A stretch of DNA of 64,000 nt from Gymnogyps californianus (GCF_018139145.2 NC_059475.1:17116937-17180936), one strand, 5' to 3'. Positions 49,401 to 62,763 are shown, counted from the stretch's first letter. The notes: generated by a model not told the origin, from the sequence alone. A program made the numbers and translations.

Positions 49401-52352
49401 ACCTAGTAATTAGTGTGAGGGTGTGGCTGCCTGTCCTCTTGCTTTGCACAGGGAGTGTAAGGCTATCAGCTGGCAGTGTTTGCCCAGCTGTCCCAAAAAT
49501 TGTCCTGGAATAGTTCATATTTCCCTTTGAGCTTGCTCAGAAGCTAGCTGAACAGCGTGGTGTGGGAAGGCTTTTATTGACTGCAGCTGACATTTATTTA
49601 GAGCGCTAAATGAGTTGAGGTCAGACCCACTTAATCTAGGAATATATATAATTTGAATTTTGTTGATTTTAAGAACTTTGAGTCATTCCTTTAAAGAAAA
49701 AAGTACTAGTAATGGGCTTGTGCTGCTGCTTTTACAGCTTGTTCTACTCCATAATACAATAGAGTTAGCTTCATCTTCATCCTTACAGTTATCCACAATA
49801 CTATTAATGAAAGTGATTTTTTCCCCTTCTTTAAGCTTTGTTTTATGACTCTCCAAGACTAGATGTCTTGTCATACTATCTAAAACAGTGTGAGTCCACT
49901 CCATTTTTCAAAGCCTAATCAACCCCTGTTTGATAATGCCTTTTGAGTCTCAAATCAAATGTAAAGACAGGAATGATCTGAAGATGATGCTTTCTTAGTT
50001 GTACTGTCTAGAGGCTGCAGCTGAGCTCCGGGTCCTAGTGTAGCAGGGGTAACATTCACTTTTAGTGAGAGATAGTCATTGTCTTGGAGGTCTTGGACTC
50101 TGAACAGGCATGATGCTCCAAGGCTGGGTGACAGAAAGCATCATTATCTCTGCCGTGCAGATACAGAACCTCATTTACTCTATGGAGATGTTGACTTTAT
50201 TTTTATGGGCTTCTCTCTTTTCTTCTTCTCCTCTTTTTTCTGTGGGAAACAGCCCCCTCCATGTATAAGCATGCCTTACTATTGAATACGTTTCCTTGAC
50301 AGAGTGACCTGGCTGCTCCTTGTGTTTATCCACATGCCTAAATGTCTGTTAAAACCTTGTGTTATCCCCTCCTTCCCTTCTCCCTGCTTTTTTTTGATAA
50401 CGGTTCTCTGGATCTGTACAGTTTGGTTGTGGGGTTTTTCCTCCAACAGAGCAAGTATCAACCTCTGCACTGAAAACACATGTTAATGGTGTTATCAACA
50501 GTTCTTGAACACCCTGCTCGACTGCAAGCTACTGAAAGGAAAAATGCCATCGGGAGTGATGCTTGATTGCATTAATGTCACTAGTAATGTCTTAAGCTGC
50601 TCTGCTCTGGTTTACTACTCAAATCTCAACTTTGCCAGTCCTGACTATTAAGTGTTTAAACAGTCTTCATTTTATGAACCTCTTGTGGGAGAGGGGAGGG
50701 GAAAAAGAAGTGAGTAGCAAGGATCCCAATTTCTCCTGGCAGCAGAAGAACCCCACAGATGTGAAGACAGGAAGCTAGACTGGAGACTGTTGTCTTCTCA
50801 GCACTGCATCTTCGTGGCGTACACTCAGATACAATTCAATGCTTGTCCTATGCTTCACTCTTCATTCTTTCCAAATTTAGGTTTCCTGAGTGGAACTCAA
50901 AAACAAAAATCCAGATAAAACCACCATTTAACTGCCAGACACTTGTATACAGGAGCAGTTTTCAGTAGCAGTCACAGTTTCCCTGCTTACAAACTAATGC
51001 TAGGGAGAAGTCCTTCTTTGAAGGATGGGATACTATAAAGGCACATGTAAGGGAGGAGAGTCATACTCAAACTGCAAAAATTTGCCTACAGATTTTCAGC
51101 ATTGTGTGGTATTCTCTAGAAACTCAGGGAAATCTGTATTTGAGCATCCTGGAGAAAACTGCTTGTTCCACCCTGCAGTTGGCATAGTGGTCATGCGAAT
51201 ATTGGTGATGTTTTCTGCTCTGCATTTATTTCTGACATGATGTCTGGATATTCGAAAAAGGATCTGTTTTCATGTTGTTTGTTACAAAGTGAGGAAGAGA
51301 AGGAACTGGAGGAGGCTGCGTCACTTTGGAAATGCAAGGGAGGAGGAGGGACTCCTATTTATTTCAGCCAGGTAGTGGCATAAAGTCCATACTATGGAGA
51401 GTATGAAGCTGTGCTTACTAGGTACAGGAACTGCTTTTTCTTAGCAGCCTCTGGAACTCAAGAGAGGAGAAAACAGGAAGGAGATCAAGGTGGGAGCCTG
51501 TGGTTCTGGTCAAAGAAGTGCCTAATCCAAGATGGACTCTGCCTCCCTGGGAATCATTTCTGCAGGGTCATGCTGAAGGGATTGTGGCAGGATGTTTACA
51601 AGACACTGTAATCTTTTTTGCCACAGCTCCTAAACTAAAGGCAACATAGACAAGCAAAGCCTGTTTTTGTTAAAGCCTGAAGTGGCCGTCACCCCAGGCA
51701 CCACGGATAAAGGTTCTCAAAGGGTCTGGATGTAGAGGTGAAGGGCTGCAACCCAGCAGCACGTGCGTATGCTGGGAGACCTTTAGTCCTCAGCCTGTGG
51801 TTTTCCCTGTCTCCTCCTTTCCCACAGACAGGTTTGCAGGATGGAGTTTCCCCTTTGTTACCTTCCAGAAAAGCTGCCATTGCCTCTCTGCTAGAGGCAC
51901 TCACAGCACACGGTGTGGGCTCTGCCACTTTTATGGTGACATATAAAGAGTGTTTCATTGCTAGTGTGTCAGGCTGCAGACAGACTCGACGTGCACCACG
52001 TGGAACAGTCCATTCAGGTATTGCACGAAGATGGCTAATAGCAAATATTTGACTGGTTTTGTCTCAAGTGACAGCAATGAGATTCTTCCATTCCTGAGGA
52101 TATGAATAAACAGAGTAGGTTTTGGGCTGAGCATAGGTTAGACCAAGCCCCATTTACGTCAGAGCTTGTTACTGCTTTGGAGCTGCAGCAGCAATATTGT
52201 GGTTACTAATGAGTCTCTCTAAATTACTCCATCTGCTCCTTCCTTCTTTCCTATCACAAACGTACACACTCTGCCCAGGAAGGGTAGAAAGACGTTGAAC
52301 GGTCCATTGCATCTTCTGTGCCTTAAGTCTTTTTGTCTGTGTGCGTTTCCAG
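46484..52352 (+). other. OSBPL5: OSBPL5 intron 5
   Basis: A 5.9 kb phase-0 intron. It contains a MIR-like SINE in reverse orientation (46961-47060) and a short alternating TA/TG-rich segment (about 48098-48135, with gtatatgtat and gtgtgtatgtatat words). No gene, RNA gene or recent transposable element was recognised in the rest. Confidence 0.9.
46961..47060 (-). repeat. MIR-like SINE fragment (reverse orientation)
   Basis: On the + strand the order is cttggaactcag, gttccac, agtgtgactttggataggtt, accttaattttctcttctttg, gaaatggaaatag. This parallels the MIR reverse strand ('tgtgaccttgggcaagttacttaac...cctcagtttcctc...taaaatggggata'). It is diverged but collinear over about 100 bases. Confidence 0.6.
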
Positions 52353-52437
52353 GGCCCAAAGGGAGAAAATGTTGGTTCGATCACTCAGCCCCTTCCTAGC
52401 AGCTACTTGATTTTCAGAGCAGCCTCCGAATCAGATG
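52353..52437 (+). CDS. OSBPL5: OSBPL5 coding exon 6 (residues 200-227 plus first base of codon 228): PH domain
   Basis: The 85-base exon follows gtgcgtttccag and has a near-perfect donor, ATG|GTAAGT. It reads GPKGENVGSITQPLP and SSYLIFRAASESD, with the last base starting Gly228. This is the late-strand part of the PH domain (YLIFRA strand). GPKGE..GSITQPLPSSYLI is nearly invariant between ORP5 and ORP8, so the assignment rests on direct reading of the translation. Entry phase 0, exit phase 1. Skipping this exon would shift the frame. Confidence 0.97.
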
Positions 52438-55400
52438 GTAAGTTTTGGTCTTCATTTGCTTTCTCCAGATTGCATACTCTGTGCTAGTTAAGAAAATAGG
52501 TTGATGCAAAAAAAATTGGTATGTAAAGGAAAAAATGGCAGTTCACCCAGCTTGAGATGCCGTTCGTTAGCAATGATCAGAATAGGTCAAGCAGACTACA
52601 GGCACATTTCATATTCCTGACTGAACAGCCACCTTTCTGGCCATGTGTATGGAAGAAGGACCTAGGTTTGTAGCTGGGCAAAAACACTAAGTATATACTA
52701 AAGGATGAAGGGAGTTGATCCCAAAATTGGATGAGAGGGGCTTAACTGTTTCCTCAGTTCAGCAGGGACTTTAGTGGGTTATCTGCCTACGTCTTACACT
52801 AGGTAGGGATCTGTTGGAGGAAAATGACATAGTAAGATTGAAGAACTGTTGATAGATGTCTCTCAACCACCAGAATTTTCCTGTACATTTGCTGTACCTT
52901 GGTTTACAGTATAGCAGGCCCAGATGCTGGTGACTCCACATGTAAAATACCATTCTGGGAATTCACAAAATTATGGAAGGTAAATTTAGGTCAATATATA
53001 ACAGGCATGCCGGCTTGCTATGTGAAAATCTCTATAAATGACTTTAGCGAACCTAAAATATCAGTGATTTATAAGTAGATAAGAAGATTAAAAACATGTT
53101 TTCATTCCATTTGACCTTCAGACTACTGTAAAATTTTTTTGCCATAGCAAATTAACCCAGGCTGTTCATTTGATGGATATTTTTCACCTACCCCACCAAG
53201 GGTGCTCATGTAGCCCATGTACTCCTTTGGGTCTCATCTAGAGTAACTTTGAGGACACAAGGATGTTTTATGGAGCACAGTGGGCTTTGAAAGCAGTGTC
53301 CTTCTGGTCCAGTGATTAAATTTTACATATTCCTAAAGGCTGGAAATGGGACAATGCCAAATGCACCTTTGACATGGCACATAGAATAGGAGGAAACCTT
53401 CTTTCATTACAGACTTGGCATGCTGTTCTTCCTACTACTGTGCAAAGAGGGCTCTTCATAGTGAGGGATGCCATCTCAACACTGAAAGCTGCTTGCAGAT
53501 GCCAATGTAGTGAAATGATATGAAAATAAGTGGCACTTGTATAGAGCCATAGAAGCACATCTATTTCTTTGAATATTATACTTTTGTAGCTTAGAGAACA
53601 GTACGGCTCTTTTGTGTAAAGGAATACAGGATTCCAACTCAGCTCCAAATATCACCTGTCTAGAAAGGCATAGATTGATACAATAGTCTCTTGGGAAAAA
53701 AAAGTACTGTTGGAGTAGAGCTGCTAAATTACAGGCGTTTCAAACCCTGGTTATACAGACAGCCCGCAGAATAGATATACAGAACAGTCCCACAGAGTTC
53801 TTAGGCAACCAAATAGCTTCAACAACTGTCTGTCAATCCAGATTTTCTAAACTATTATTTCCTTAGAGCTCCACGTAACTTGTCTTTCCATTAACTTAAT
53901 TAGAAAATGCGCAAAGGGACCAATGTGGTCATTGTATGTGTTCAAGACAAATTGCTGTCTCATTAAGTACTTCTTTTCTGACATTTCAGCTATCTTCTAA
54001 ATGAAAACTTTCATTCTGGTGGAAACCTAATGATTAAACCTTAAAGCCAGCCTGGCAAAGAGACCTGTGGCTGAACTTCTTACTCTGTCTTTTTATGACG
54101 ACTGCCATAGGCCAGTTATGTGGAGTAGAATAGCTTTAGATTTGTTCTAACTAACCTTACCCATAAAGGCTCCCAAGCTGGCAGTAGCTCCCAAGAGATC
54201 ATCAGAGGTAAGACTTTTCTAGCTGTGATCTCTCTGTCTGGGTCATACACCACATGCTGAAAAAGCACAAAAGGGACCATTTCTGGCACATGAGAATTTT
54301 CAATATTTAAATGCCTGTGGGAAGCTTTCTGCCCAGTGAATTATTACATGTCTCTGGTATCATAAGAGCTTAAAATAGTGAGTTACTGGAACGTATTTTT
54401 AAAGCCAAGATAATGGCCAAGATTCTTGGGAACCATGCAGAGGCCAGGCAGATCAAAGCAGAATTACTTTAGGATTTAGTATGATTTTCCTTTACTTTGC
54501 TGCTTCTCTACAGTAGAGTCTTAAGGTTAGATGGAAAGCTAGTGTGATCAAGGGAAGGAGGAGAAACTGAGGTACTTCTCAATCAAATATTGTAAACGTG
54601 TACGGAGACAATAACTAGGGCCTTTGATTAAGGACGAAATAATATATGCTCTTGAACAGCACTAGCAATGCCCTAGAGCCACCAGCACAGGTTTGGAGCA
54701 CCCACATTATGCCTGGTAGATCCTGAGAGTCTGAGGAGGTAACCGTGACAGCCAGCGTGAAGTGAAGCTTTGGGAACTGTCCATTTAGCAGCGGACTTCA
54801 CAAAAAAATTTTATATAGTATTGCACCAGAAATACTAGCATGAAAAATGGTGTAATTTTCAGCTGAATCAAAGTATTTGACTTCACAGCTGAGGTCAGTG
54901 AGCTGTGAGAAGCGGCTGTACCTTGTGCAGGAACGGAAGGATGTGAATCTGCAGACAAGAGGGAAGAACAGCTCGTATGCTCAGGCTAGCCTCCCTCCCA
55001 AACACAAGAGCTGTCCTGGCATGGCGACTGTGCTATGCTTCTATTGTTTGTTAGTTAGCCTTCGTGGGGGCAGTTTGGGGGTATCCGCTCCATTGAGCAG
55101 TGGAGACATGCTCACAAATGGCCAAACACATGGGTGTCACACTTGGAGATGAGTGACTTGGAAACAGTATTAATGTCAGTAAGTGGTGTAAAACATATGC
55201 AGCCAAGGACACAAGGAATAGAAGCTGTTACATTTAAAGAAATCTGTATAAACTGCAGCAAATTAAGGCTTGTACTTCGCAATTAATACAATTTCATTTT
55301 AAGCCCAGAAGACACTACTGAAATGGTTGTAGACTGTTATATAGCTTTACCTGTTGTAAAGAGGCATCTCCAAGAAGGTGTACCTGAGTTAGTTTGTTTC

Positions 55401-58400
55401 ATTTCTTTAATGCATTGGACAAACATAGAGGATGCAGTTATGGTCAAGAGAGATGGGAGATTAAGATAAAATGAGCTAAGCTAGCTGACACAAATGGGGC
55501 AGGTGGAGTCTGTTCCCTTGTGTAATGTTAGCATATATTTGTAGTATGTTCGCATCTCCTCCATAGATGCAATGTTGTGTGAATCTACAGTATCTCTGAG
55601 GAGGTGTCCTGACCACATTCTTCTTAACACAGTCTCCCATGTTAGTAGTGGAAAATGAACCACAGAGCATTTGGCAAATTTAACAGTAATTCATGGAGGC
55701 CTCTGACTTGCTGGGGAATATTGAGTTGCAACATATGTTAGATGTACAGTTCTGCTATCCAAGCAACTATATCATGAGCAGCAGCTACATGGCCTACTTT
55801 TTCTCTCAGCATTTCAGAATCCCTTTTTTCCCCTCTGCCGTACCATCTGTGACAGACTGTTGGTAGGATTTAAGGTCCTGACTTCTGGACAGCCTGCAGA
55901 ACCACCGCCAAGCTACAGTAGATTTCACATTCACAGACCACAGCAGCAGTCTGCTTTGTGATGTGTTTTAAAGACATCTGGAAGGTCATGTTAGCCTACA
56001 GGACTCAACCTGTACAAACACAGAGTCTTTCTTTCTTACCAGTTTCAGAAAAGAAAATTGCTTTTTCCAAACTAGTGACTGTGTATCCATTTCAGATTTA
56101 TGCTGATGAGTGGCTTAGAATTAGTAGTTTAAACCTGTCATGAGCTTCCTGCCGAGACCATTCTGGCGGTGCCCCTGAGATCTCCAAACCGGTGCCCCAG
56201 TCCTCCTAGGCATTTTGAGTCACCTGCTTAAATCTCATAGTGCGGATCTCCACCTTGCCACGGGCACTGCCACCAAAGGGGTTACTAGGGGGATTCAAAG
56301 TGGCAGATTACGAGGATTAAAGGCTTAACAATGGAATTGTAAACCACACTTACATTGTGTTCCTTATGTCTGTCTTCTCCTTCAGGCATGCTTTGGGTAG
56401 TCTCCATTGCCTGATGTGGATGGAGTTGTGTGGAAATCCTGATGGTCTGGCTTACAGTGTTGTTTCTTTGCTAGGCATCTGGCCCTTCCCTGAAAATTGA
56501 TGCTTTAATTGGGGAGGAAATTAGATTATTGAAATAAGGGTCACGCACAGAAGCAATGAACCAGGAGGAAGATTGCAATTTGAAACCAAGCTCACAATGA
56601 AATATATCACTGGATCATGGCAGTACTGGAAAAAATAGAAGTTACCTTCTTGGGTTTCTGTCTGCCCTTCATATTCCTTAGACCTTTCACAGCAGTTTAA
56701 AATCCAGGCATTTGCAACCAGACTTCATTTAGCTCAGTGCATGAATTGCACCTGCAGCTAATTGAGAGATCACGTCCTTGCATCTTGACAGCCAAAGTGT
56801 AGAAATCATGCACACAGGCACCCGAGTGGCGCAGCAAAATAAGCAGTCAGCTGAATACGATGACCTTAATGTTCACTGACTGAACCAAATCAACCTCTTC
56901 CTCATCATTTGTGATTTGTGTGCACTTAAGCAAGAATTCATCGTTTCCAGGTGACAGTCTACTTCAGGTTGATTTTTAAAAGCATCTATCTTGTAAGTGT
57001 GAGGCACGAGGCCAAAAGCTGGATGACTTTAATAATTCAAGAAGAGTTATATTCCCTTAGTGATGCCTCTCTAGAGGAATGGATGGTTACTAGGTGTGAG
57101 GCTTTTGAAGTCTTAATTGGCAAGAGATTCATCCCAGCCATTCTGTAGCTACAGGAATGCAATGGAAAAAAAGTATAGTCCCAGACTGAGATTTTGGTGT
57201 GCAACAATGATTCCATCTCGAGCAGATTTTTGTTATTGGTGAGTGCTGAGAGAACATTGGCTAGCTCCTCTGTGATCAGCTGTTGCAAAATGTGGCAGAT
57301 AGACTTGGCACGTCAAATTATGAGTTGTTCTAGGTGAATGATGATGACTGTAAAGAATTTCAAAGGTGAATAGCGTAGTGTTTTCAATACTGCCTGGGTT
57401 TTTTTCTGTAGGATATTGTTGTAATTTGAGATCTGTTCGAAGACTAGGACAGACTCAAGCTATTCCTTGAACTGAGCCTTGGTTAGCAGCATAAGCAACC
57501 TTCGGTTGTTTTGTTTTTTTTTTTTTCCAAGAGGGAGAAGAAATGTTTTTTGTCACTTGGTTTTAGTAGTTCTTTCTGTCTGTGAAAAAAAGAGTTGGTG
57601 CGAGTGCATGCCTGCTCCTGTTCAGCCTTGCAGCCTCCAGGTTTCCACATGGTGCCAGCAGTGCCCTGCAGACCTGGGAAGCATCCTGCAAGAACCTGTA
57701 GTGATTCCCATTTGCACAGCTGTACTGCAGGAGTCATCTCAAAGGACCACAAGGTGCTTTTCCAGCGTGCTGAGCCAAAAGGCCTGAAGAAAGCATATGG
57801 AAGGTTTCAAAACATATGTGGGAAGCATGTTCAGCTTTGTTTTTGCTAAGTCAAGGCAACACACATCCTTTATTAGCTTTTTTTTCCCCAAACCTTTCAA
57901 GAGGGAAGGAACTTTGGAACCTAGCTGTGTTTAACTGATTTTTCAAGGAGTTTCCTTTTTCAAATTGTCGCTGATGACTGTCGTCATTTTACTGTAAACA
58001 CATATAACAAAGAAAAAGCGTTACAGGCCTACTCAGGGGAGACACCTCTGTTTTGTTTTTTTTTTGCAGTGAGCACAGCTGAGTGATGTGCAGATGTGTC
58101 CCTCTGACATCCCACTTTCCCGGGACATCTGTCACATGCCAAATGGTGTGATCATCATTTGCTAAAGTGATGTAGGGAATGGATATTGAAACCAATGATC
58201 AGTGCAAGGAGAGAGGCTGCTACAAAAGAGAGCAGGAACCCAAGCTGGCACTAGCACTCTGGTGGGACATCCACTTCTGGCGCTTTAGGAACAGCCTTGT
58301 CAAAGAGTCTCACTCTTTCCCCCTTGTTCCTGGAGGGAGCCAAAGGTGGCTGAGCAACCCACCCACCTGACCAGTTCAGGTGCCGAAAGATGCATGATGT

Positions 58401-59245
58401 GAAATGTCCTCCTTGTGCTGGCTGTCAGTATGAATGATCTAGCTGGATTTGACTTTGCACATCAGAGTTGGGGATCTTCTCTGGGTGAGGTGTCATTTCT
58501 CCCTGTTATTATCCTCACTGAGAACTCTGTTAGCTTGGATGAAAGATTTCTGTTGCTGAATTTTGTAAACCCTTCTATGTGGCTTGTGAGATATATGGGA
58601 GCGTTATGCGTAGATGGACTATTTTACTCTCTCCCTCTTTCATCCTTCCCCCTCCACAGCCCAGGTAAGAGCCAGAGCTTACTCTGTGGGCTGCCCCTTG
58701 GAAGTCAGTGACAAAATACTAAATACAATGAAGAAAGGGTCAAGCTCAGAAATAACATTTGAAAGGGAATACTTAGTTCACAGCTCCCAAGCAGAAGGAG
58801 GTAATGCAGGTGTTTTTGAGACAACATGATCTCTGCAGAAATTGTCCAAAAGTAATCATTGCGGTGGATAGAGTAATATATCATTTGATATAAAAAGAGC
58901 TTAAAAGTCTATGGGGAGATTCTGCCGTAGGCTGACAATATGCTCTTGGGTTTTCCTTCAGAATTTAAACATATGCTTGTCTTAAGTCACACTTTGTGGA
59001 AAATTATAACTGATAATTCATTGCAGTGTTTTACATTGCAGCTTTAAAAACCTCAAACCTTCTAAAAGAATACCATTGTAACTCCTTCGCAGCTCTTTTT
59101 TGCTTCCTTTATATGCATCATATTGGGCTGCCATTCCTCTCTGAAGGAACCCACATTTTACGTCCTTCTCTGATCTAATTACCTTGCATACAAAAAAACC
59201 CAACTTGAGTCAACCACTCAAAATTAGAAAATGTGAGAATTAAGG

Positions 59246-59840
59246 TGTCATGGTTTAACCCCAGCCAGCAACTAAGCACCACACAGCCGCTTGCTCACTC
59301 CCCCCACAGCAGGATAGGGGAGAGAATCAGAAGAGTAAAAGTGAGAAAACTCGTGGGGTGAGATACAGACAGTTTAATAGGTAAAGCAAAAGCCGTGCGC
59401 ACAAGCAAAGCAAAACAAGGAATTCATTCACTGCTTCCCCTCAGCAGGCAGGTGTTCAGCCATCTCCAGGAAAGCAGGGCTCCATCATGCGTAATGGTTA
59501 CTTGGGAAGACAAACACCATCACTCCAAATGTCTTCCTGCCTCCTTCTTCTTCCCCCAGCTTTATATGCTGAGCATGATGTCATATGGTATGGGATATCC
59601 CTTTGGTCAGTTGGGGTCAGCTGTCCCAGCTGTGTCCCCTCCCAGCTTCTTGTGCACCCCCAGCCTCCTCGCTGGTGGGGTGGTGTGAGAAGCAGAAAAG
59701 GCCTTGACTCTGCGTAAGCACTGCTCAGCAGTAACTAAAACATCCCTGTTTTATCAACACTTTGCAGCACAAATCCAAAACATAGCCCCATAGTAGCTAC
59801 CATGAAGAAAATTAACTCTGTCCCAGCCAAAACCAGCACA
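59246..59840 (-). mobile_element. Solo LTR (copy 2) of the same endogenous retrovirus family
   Basis: The 595-base segment begins tgtcatggtttaacccc and ends ccagcaca. It is flanked on both sides by taagg (59241-59245 and 59841-59845), a perfect 5-base target-site duplication. It matches LTR copy 1 along its whole length with few substitutions and is identical over 194 bases (59469-59662). On the minus strand it keeps the TATA box (+ TTTATA at 59561-59566) and the ATTAAA signal (+ TTTAAT at 59573-178 bases upstream in + coordinates, that is 59373-59378). No internal retroviral sequence adjoins it, so it is a solo LTR, antisense to OSBPL5. TG..CA ends with a 5-base duplication fit several retroviral classes. 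Confidence 0.88.
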
Positions 59841-60432
59841 TAAGGTAACCATGAAGCCTTCATGCAGACTACCGTGGCTATAGATGACAGCCTTTAATTA
59901 TGTGACCACATACTTTTTTCCCCTTCTGCAATCCCTGAGGGAGTGAGTAGACTTGTCAGGTAAGCAATTAAGTAATCCAAATGCTAGCATTTTTGTATCA
60001 TTTTCACAATAAAGAAGAATATTACTCAATAGCAAGATCACTCATGTAAAAACATTTCATGTAGGCCTTTGGCAAGGAAACAGGTTTATCTTGTGTGCAA
60101 TCTCTGAAATTGAGAGGGTATAATTTTACAGTGTTATGCTGCAATTAACACACCGTTGACTTGCAGAGAATGTAACCTTTTCATTTGCAGAGGAAATCCC
60201 ATATTTTACGTCTGGTTTTGTGGCATATATTTGTTTGGATTCACAGCACCACCTGATGGCTGAAGGCCCATTTCTTAGCTTGGGGATGCTGTACATCCCT
60301 TGAATTCAATTTCTGTTAGGAATGAAAACAAGGGCATACACTGATGTCATTTCTACGTTCTGCGAGGCACAAGTAATGCTGACTGCTAATGCACAGTGAG
60401 TTCCTCTAAAGCTTTGTGTCTCTACCTTGGAA

Positions 60433-60438
<6 letters not shown>

Positions 60439-60464
<26 letters not shown>
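60439..60464. repeat. T26 homopolymer
   Basis: Twenty-six consecutive T, about 100 bases before the U3 fragment. It could be a poly(A) tail of a minus-strand retroposon or a simple expansion. No parent sequence was recognised to its left. Confidence 0.7.
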
Positions 60465-60472
<8 letters not shown>

Positions 60473-60563
60473 GCTCCTTGAATAAGGTTTCAAAAAAGAT
60501 TCAAGTTACTCATAACCCCTTCCAGGGAGTTATCTAAAGAGATAAAAAACCTAGATATGTTAC

Positions 60564-60781
60564 TGTCCTGGTTTCGGCTGGGACAGAGTTAACTTTCTTT
60601 TTAGTAGCTGGTACAGTGCTGTGTTTTGGATTTAGTGTGAGAATGATGTTGATAACACTCTGATGTTTTAGTTGTTGCTAAGTAGCGCTTATCTTAAGCC
60701 AAGGACTTTTCAGCTTCCTGTGCTCTGCCAGCAAGCAGGTGTGCAAGGAGCTGGGAGGGAGCACAGCCGGGGCAGCTGACC
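60564..60781 (+). mobile_element. Truncated LTR (U3 fragment) of a related, diverged subfamily
   Basis: It begins tgtcctggtttcggctggga and then cagagttaactttct. This matches the minus-strand start of LTR copies 1 and 2 (tgtgctggttttggctggga, cagagttaattttct). Homology continues through gttgataacac, gttttagttgttgct, ctgggagggagcacagc and ggcagctgacc, and stops at about 60781. The TATA and polyadenylation parts are missing. Its orientation is opposite to the other two LTRs and the same as OSBPL5. Confidence 0.75.
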
Positions 60782-62679
60782 TGACGTAGAAGTTTCCTCT
60801 GGTAACGTGGTGGACCCCAAAGGTTTGACCAAGCCTGTAAACTCATGTTAGTACCAGTGAATACCTGTGGCAGTGGTGGTGCGGGGGTAAGAGAGCTGCC
60901 TGTGGGGTTGCAGCCAGCATGGCCTGCTCTGCCTACGGCCCCAGGGAGGGCTGGGCTGCAGGGGCACAGTAAGGAAGATGGCTAAGGGAGACTTTGGGGT
61001 CACCCTTGCCGCCCTTGTTAGAAAGCGTGAACATAGCCAGTGCATTGCTGTAGCTGTCATAAGATAATGTCTGTACTTGAGTGCTGCAGGGTGCTGAGGA
61101 ACTGACCTCCATTACTGCTCCAAAGTGCTCATGCTGCTACAAATCAAGCTACCTGTCAAAGCACCTGATTTTACAAGCCCATTGAATATAAAAATATCTT
61201 GACATATGCAGCATTTCCAAATGTCAAATCCTGCAGTCCTCACTCTGCAGAACTGGAAAAGAAAAGCAAAGGTAAAGAGAGAGGAAAGTCAAAGGAGGTG
61301 AACCTAAGCAGGGGTGTGCTCCCTTGTATGGATGGAATAGCCTGACACAGATTTTCATCTTGGTGGGTTTGTGGAAGAGGGAATATGTAGGAGGAAGTGG
61401 ATTTGTGCTCAGCGCAGCCATTAGCTCTAATGGGTTATCCATGCAAATCCTCCACATGGCGAGAAGGGAATAAACCTCTGCATGTAAAGCCTTAATGCAA
61501 GAATATTTGTTAAATACAAAATAGTGTGAAAGCAATTCCAACAGTCTTCAACCTTCCTAATCTTTTATTAACCATTATGTGTGATTCTATTATTAAATCA
61601 TAAGCTGATGCTGAAGGAATTTATGGGATGAAATTAGAATAAATGACTAGGCTCTGCGGTGTTTGTGGCTCAGTGTTCAAGTGCAATTCTTCAAAATTTT
61701 GGGTTTTTTTTCTCTCTTTTATTGGTTGCAGCTTTGTATCAAAGCAAGCACTGAAAGCTACTCAAGTTTATAAACGTTTCTTCATATACATATGATCTGG
61801 ATTTTTTTTTTAAACTCTTGTTGATCTTCTTATAGAGCCGAATTTTGGTCATATTGAAGTTGATAGGAATTCTGCTGAAGAGAACAGCAGGACCCCAGTG
61901 AGATTTATGCATACGCTTGATGCTAAGTGTATGATACAATTGAATGTAATGGAAACATTTCCCAAATGGGACCTAGGAATGAATGTGGTCCCGGGAAAAC
62001 CTGTTTGTAGCACTTGCCATTGCTAGAGCAAAATCCTTTTGTTTTCTTCACTGCCTCTCAAGCACACTTCTAATTATTGCAAAATATATTCTGAGGAGTG
62101 TAATGAAGAGCTCTGTTTTACATGCTTGAAATTAGAGAATAACTCTCTTGATACTTCAATTCTTGAATGTTCAGCCAATTTGCAGGTGTCCTGGCCTCAT
62201 TAATGACTGCACTACAGAAGCAGGCTATTTTCAGGTGCTTCCAAGAATACAGTGACTCCAGCATTGTGGTGGTTAAACTTTAACACTAACACACAGCTTT
62301 GTAGTCTTGTATGGATCATTGCAAAAGGAGCCAAGGGTCAGTTTGGATTCCCGTGCTTTTTATTTGCTGCCTGCCTGTGGGACCGACACAGGCCTTAAGA
62401 AAATCCGGTGAGGCTGTGCATAGGAACTGCAGTTTGTCTCGTCTCTGTGCCATACTTACAGTTTCTGGTATTTGCAAAGTAAACCCTTCAGGTAAAGATT
62501 TTTTGTGACAAGATAAGAAAAACTGATGCTCCACCCAGGTTATCTGATGGACTAGGCAGGGAGAAGAAATGGAGAAAAGGGAAAAAAATACAGAGACGGA
62601 GGAAAAATAAACAGCCTGACAAGCAAATCCCTCTAGTCTTAATCACTCTGGCAAGTATTGATCATCCTGGCTCTGATGG

Positions 62680-62763
62680 TCCTGGTTCAGAGTGATTCAG
62701 AACCTGATCACAGAGTGGTTTAGAGTGGTTCAGAACCTGATCACATCCTGGTTCAGAGTGATT
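62680..62763. repeat. 33-base tandem repeat, about 2.5 copies
   Basis: Units start at 62680, 62713 and 62746 (partial, 18 bases). The 17-base word ttcagaacctgatcaca recurs exactly at 62696 and 62729, and tcctggttcagagtgatt recurs exactly at 62680 and 62746. Each unit itself contains two copies of a gtggttcagagtg-type word, which suggests an older, shorter period. Confidence 0.85.
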
